A stretch of 64,000 nt of DNA from assembly GCA_049115495.1 (NCBI GenBank), contig JAGDZV010000002.1, positions 124,001-188,000 of the forward strand, written 5' to 3'. Made by a program: the position numbers and the translations under genes. Source of the stretch: JACPUW01 sp049115495 (lineage in GTDB: Bacteria > Bacteroidota > Bacteroidia > CAILMK01 > JACPUW01). Within the stretch, counting starts at the first letter, position 1; every line of letters begins with the position of its first letter. Under the pieces are notes generated by a model, which did no database searches, was not told where the DNA came from, and saw only the letters and a list, made by a program, of their open reading frames with translations. Shown here piece by piece: positions 63,724-64,000 of the stretch.

Positions 63724-63852
63724 ATGAGAAATAAAACATCGGAAATATCACGGTTTTTGGGTAAGAACATGTCGTTACTTAAATGGTTTACAGCACTTTT
63801 ATTTGCTTATTGTCTCATTTTGCTTGTGTTTATTTTAGTTGCATATAATTAG
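63724..63852 (+). CDS. Possible 42-aa membrane peptide
   Basis: ATG to TAG, with a basic N-terminus and one C-terminal hydrophobic helix (FTALLFAYCLILLVFILVA). The composition fits a small membrane protein, but short hydrophobic frames arise by chance in AT-rich DNA. Confidence 0.3.
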   Translation: MRNKTSEISRFLGKNMSLLKWFTALLFAYCLILLVFILVAYN

Positions 63853-63983
63853 CATTGAATTGAGAAAACAATTAAAACGCGGCATTACTTCTGCATTTGA
63901 TCTCTTACACCAAAAGGAGATTGTCTTAAAGTTTTACCTGATACATTGACAAATGCTCGCGTTTATTTTTATTGACACTAAAG

Positions 63984-64000
63984 ACCACCTCCCCGGTGGT
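63984..64000. terminator. Possible terminator stem at window edge
   Basis: ACCACC (63984-63989) pairs with GGTGGT (63995-64000) around a 5-nt loop. The sequence ends at the last base, so a T-run cannot be checked. Confidence 0.35.

Larger units (their letters stand above)
63638..64000. other. Intergenic region at the right edge
   Basis: No substantial gene. It contains a possible 42-aa reading frame (63724-63852) and ends with an inverted repeat (63984-64000) cut off by the window edge. Confidence 0.5.

Noticed and set aside
1..64000. tRNA, rRNA, prophage or transposase genes
   Set aside because: I looked for these between genes and found no cloverleaf, rRNA-like, integrase or transposase sequence; a covariance-model scan would be needed to exclude small RNAs.

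Overview
The window is an AT-rich stretch of a Bacteroidota chromosome, most likely a marine-type flavobacterium (Flavobacteriales). The evidence is an LpxC-FabZ fusion, PorX, three proteins with type IX secretion (T9SS) C-terminal sorting tails, an OlsF-type fused acyltransferase, a hybrid two-component protein, a caa3-type oxidase cluster, and promoters of the Bacteroidota type (-33 TTTG / -7 TAnnTTTG) with no Shine-Dalgarno pattern. Genes are tightly packed, TTG/GTG starts are common, and several convergent pairs overlap by a few bases. I saw no rRNA, tRNA, CRISPR array or intact insertion sequence.

Layout. 1-7.2 kb (minus strand): a truncated RsmB-type RNA methyltransferase, a PBP1-like lipoprotein, guaA, a 72-aa protein with an apparent ATC start, an RRM protein and valS. 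7.3-10.7 kb: a sulfotransferase, OlsF-like aminolipid synthase and a LysE exporter. 10.8-18.6 kb (minus): a cytochrome oxidase operon (subunits II and I, heme O synthase, two subunit III-type proteins, IV, a cysteine-free Sco-like protein, DUF420, a 90-aa CxxC protein, DUF983). 18.7-23.8 kb (minus): HD hydrolase, lpxD, lpxC-fabZ, lpxA and an ABC ATPase. 23.9-29.6 kb: porX, tsaE, a soluble histidine kinase, a META-like lipoprotein, alanine dehydrogenase, a DinB-like protein and a thioredoxin.

29.7-43.6 kb is a likely signalling/secretion locus. A periplasmic TPR-CHAT peptidase is divergent from a sigma factor, a membrane TPR protein and a 3170-aa secreted subtilisin carrying seven ~283-aa modules. 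43.7-45.7 kb: a KamA-type radical SAM aminomutase and a lipoprotein form of acetolactate decarboxylase. 45.9-49.2 kb: an alkane-oxidation operon (alkB, GMC alcohol oxidase, TetR) whose promoter is embedded in a perfect 12-bp inverted repeat. 49.3-51.0 kb: a hypothetical protein, a MarR-like regulator and a GldL-like membrane protein.

51.1-55.5 kb is the most interesting unit: an ECF sigma, a tiny membrane anti-sigma candidate, a Spy/CpxP-like periplasmic sensor with a His-rich tail, MbnP, the diheme enzyme MbnH and a T9SS-sorted YHYH protein, closed by a strong terminator. It reads as a metal-responsive (copper is the natural guess) envelope system that pairs a Cnr-like sensing cassette with MbnP/MbnH. 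55.6-64 kb: a PLD-type nuclease, a 1315-aa hybrid two-component regulator, a gene-poor stretch with three TGTCCGATTTGGG-type direct repeats, and a T9SS-sorted beta-helix protein sharing its last ~175 residues with the giant subtilisin.
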